Assembly: GCF_014905615.1 (NCBI RefSeq)
Contig: NZ_AQGU01000029.1
Span: 496,001-560,000, forward strand
Direction: 5' to 3'
Length of the DNA: 64,000 nt
Source: Pseudoalteromonas aliena SW19
Lineage (GTDB): Bacteria > Pseudomonadota > Gammaproteobacteria > Enterobacterales > Alteromonadaceae
Made by a program: the position numbers and the translations under genes. Positions 63,279-64,000 of the stretch are shown here, in pieces (the first letter of the stretch is position 1; the number at the start of each line of letters is the position of its first letter). Below the pieces are notes generated by a model that ran no database searches, had not been told where the DNA came from, and saw only the letters and a list, made by a program, of their open reading frames with translations.

Positions 63279-63335
63279 ATTGCTCGAAAAACAGAACAAG
63301 GTTATAGTCGCTAATAACTTTAAAAATCGAGCAAT
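63279..63335. promoter_or_regulatory. Inverted repeat upstream of the aldehyde dehydrogenase
   Basis: Perfect 9-bp arms ATTGCTCGA (63279-63287) and TCGAGCAAT (63327-63335) with 39 bases between, ending 5 bp before the start codon. Could be paired operator half-sites or a leader hairpin. Confidence 0.4.
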
Positions 63336-63340
63336 CTATT

Positions 63341-64000
63341 TTGACAACAGATACATCACAAACGATTTCTTTATTAGCTCAGTTTAATGGCTTACAAAAT
63401 GCCTTTTTAGAGACACCCTATTTATCTATAAATAAACGCATTACGATTTTAAAAAAGCTACGTGCACGCGTTGTCGAGCTTGAAGAAGAGCTCGTTGATG
63501 CGGTTTCAAAAGACTTTGGTTACAGAACTGCATTTGATACGTTGCTTGGTGATATTTTGCCAACAGTGCAAGGTCTTGCTCATATAATAAAAAAGTTACC
63601 AAAATGGTCAAAGCCAAGCAATCGTGCCGTGGGTTTAAGTTTATGGCCCTCTAAAGTGAGTGTAACTTATCAACCTAAAGGGGTCGTCGGAGTTATAGCG
63701 CCGTGGAACTACCCTATTCAGTTGGCCATAGTACCTGTTATTACAGCTATTGCCGCAGGTAATAGGGTGATGTTAAAGCTAAGTGAGTTTACCCCGCATA
63801 CAAATGTTGTTCTTGAAAAACTATTTAGTGATGAAATGCAAGAGCATTGTAAAGTAATTCAGGGGGGGAGCGATGTAGCAAGCGAATTTTCATCACTCCC
63901 GTTCGCCCATTTACTATTCACTGGTTCGACAGCGGTTGGTAAATTAGTAATGGCCTCAGCAAGTCGAAATTTAACGCCTGTTACGCTTGAGCTTGGTGGT
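63341..64000 (+). CDS. Aldehyde dehydrogenase, coniferyl-aldehyde-dehydrogenase-like (3' end outside the window)
   Basis: The reading frame is open from TTG at 63341 to the window end (220 codons seen); no ATG lies between the previous in-frame stop at 63305 and this TTG. N-terminal part LLAQFNGLQNAFLETPYLSI is typical of class 3/CalB-like enzymes, then GVIAPWNYPIQLAIVPVITA (cofactor pocket with Asn), LKLSEFTPHTN, FTGSTAVGKLV and VTLELGG. The catalytic Cys lies beyond the window. It oxidises aldehydes with NAD(P); the true substrate is unknown. Confidence 0.88.
   Translation, partial: MTTDTSQTISLLAQFNGLQNAFLETPYLSINKRITILKKLRARVVELEEELVDAVSKDFGYRTAFDTLLGDILPTVQGLAHIIKKLPKWSKPSNRAVGLSLWPSKVSVTYQPKGVVGVIAPWNYPIQLAIVPVITAIAAGNRVMLKLSEFTPHTNVVLEKLFSDEMQEHCKVIQGGSDVASEFSSLPFAHLLFTGSTAVGKLVMASASRNLTPVTLELGG

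Noticed and set aside
1..64000. CRISPR arrays, tRNA or rRNA genes, prophage, complete insertion sequences
   Set aside because: No regularly spaced direct repeats, no cloverleaf or rRNA sequence that I recognise, and no transposase, integrase or phage structural gene was found in either strand.

Overview
The window reads as ordinary chromosome from a low-GC marine gammaproteobacterium, most likely Pseudoalteromonas or a close relative (Alteromonadales). This is inferred from the gene repertoire (two very large Oar-like TonB receptors, PqiABC, a VF530-type protein, a TIGR02647 protein, DctBD with a DASS carrier, S1/P1 nuclease) and the base composition; no rRNA or tRNA was found to settle it. 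Coding is dense and almost all genes are intact. There is no prophage, CRISPR array or complete insertion sequence.

Layout. 1-7.1 kb: an FAD-linked oxidase cut by the window edge, a parvulin, a Panacea-domain gene coupled to a small membrane protein (candidate toxin-antitoxin pair), and redox and peptidase housekeeping genes. 7.1-14.2 kb: ppc bracketed by inverted copies of a short repeat, then cdd and udp (convergent pyrimidine salvage) and an arginase-family enzyme. 14.5-22.7 kb: a CBS-domain membrane protein and a complete RND efflux operon (adaptor, pump, outer-membrane factor) followed by a TetR regulator, with a palindromic operator in front. 23.5-28.7 kb: a phosphatase-lipid kinase fusion, several small conserved proteins, and the homogentisate genes hmgA-maiA with a divergent MarR regulator. 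28.8-40.2 kb: two Oar-like TonB receptors, an S1/P1 nuclease, an unfamiliar two-gene membrane/periplasmic unit and a 5'-nucleotidase, together looking like a nucleic-acid or phosphate scavenging block. 40.3-51.3 kb: secreted cyclophilin, M16 protease, a GNAT gene broken by a repeat, pqiABC, an orphan binding protein and a thioesterase. 51.5-57.1 kb: dnaK-dnaJ behind a sigma-32-type promoter, then small genes. 57.4-64 kb: DctB/DctD-type regulators, a sigma-54 promoter, a porin and a DASS dicarboxylate carrier, then an aldehyde dehydrogenase cut by the window end.

The least ordinary content is a set of non-autonomous, MITE-like repeats. Family 1 is about 312 bp, with imperfect inverted ends and a TA duplication, as expected for IS630/mariner-type mobilisation. 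Family 2 is about 160 bp, begins TACCAA and ends TTGGTA, and has a 3-bp TTA/TAA duplication in two copies. The two families are nested in each other in opposite order at two loci. One family-1 copy splits a GNAT acetyltransferase so cleanly that removing it with one TA restores a 172-residue frame. Other copies supply a stop codon, sit in the ppc leader, or separate ppc from its terminator.
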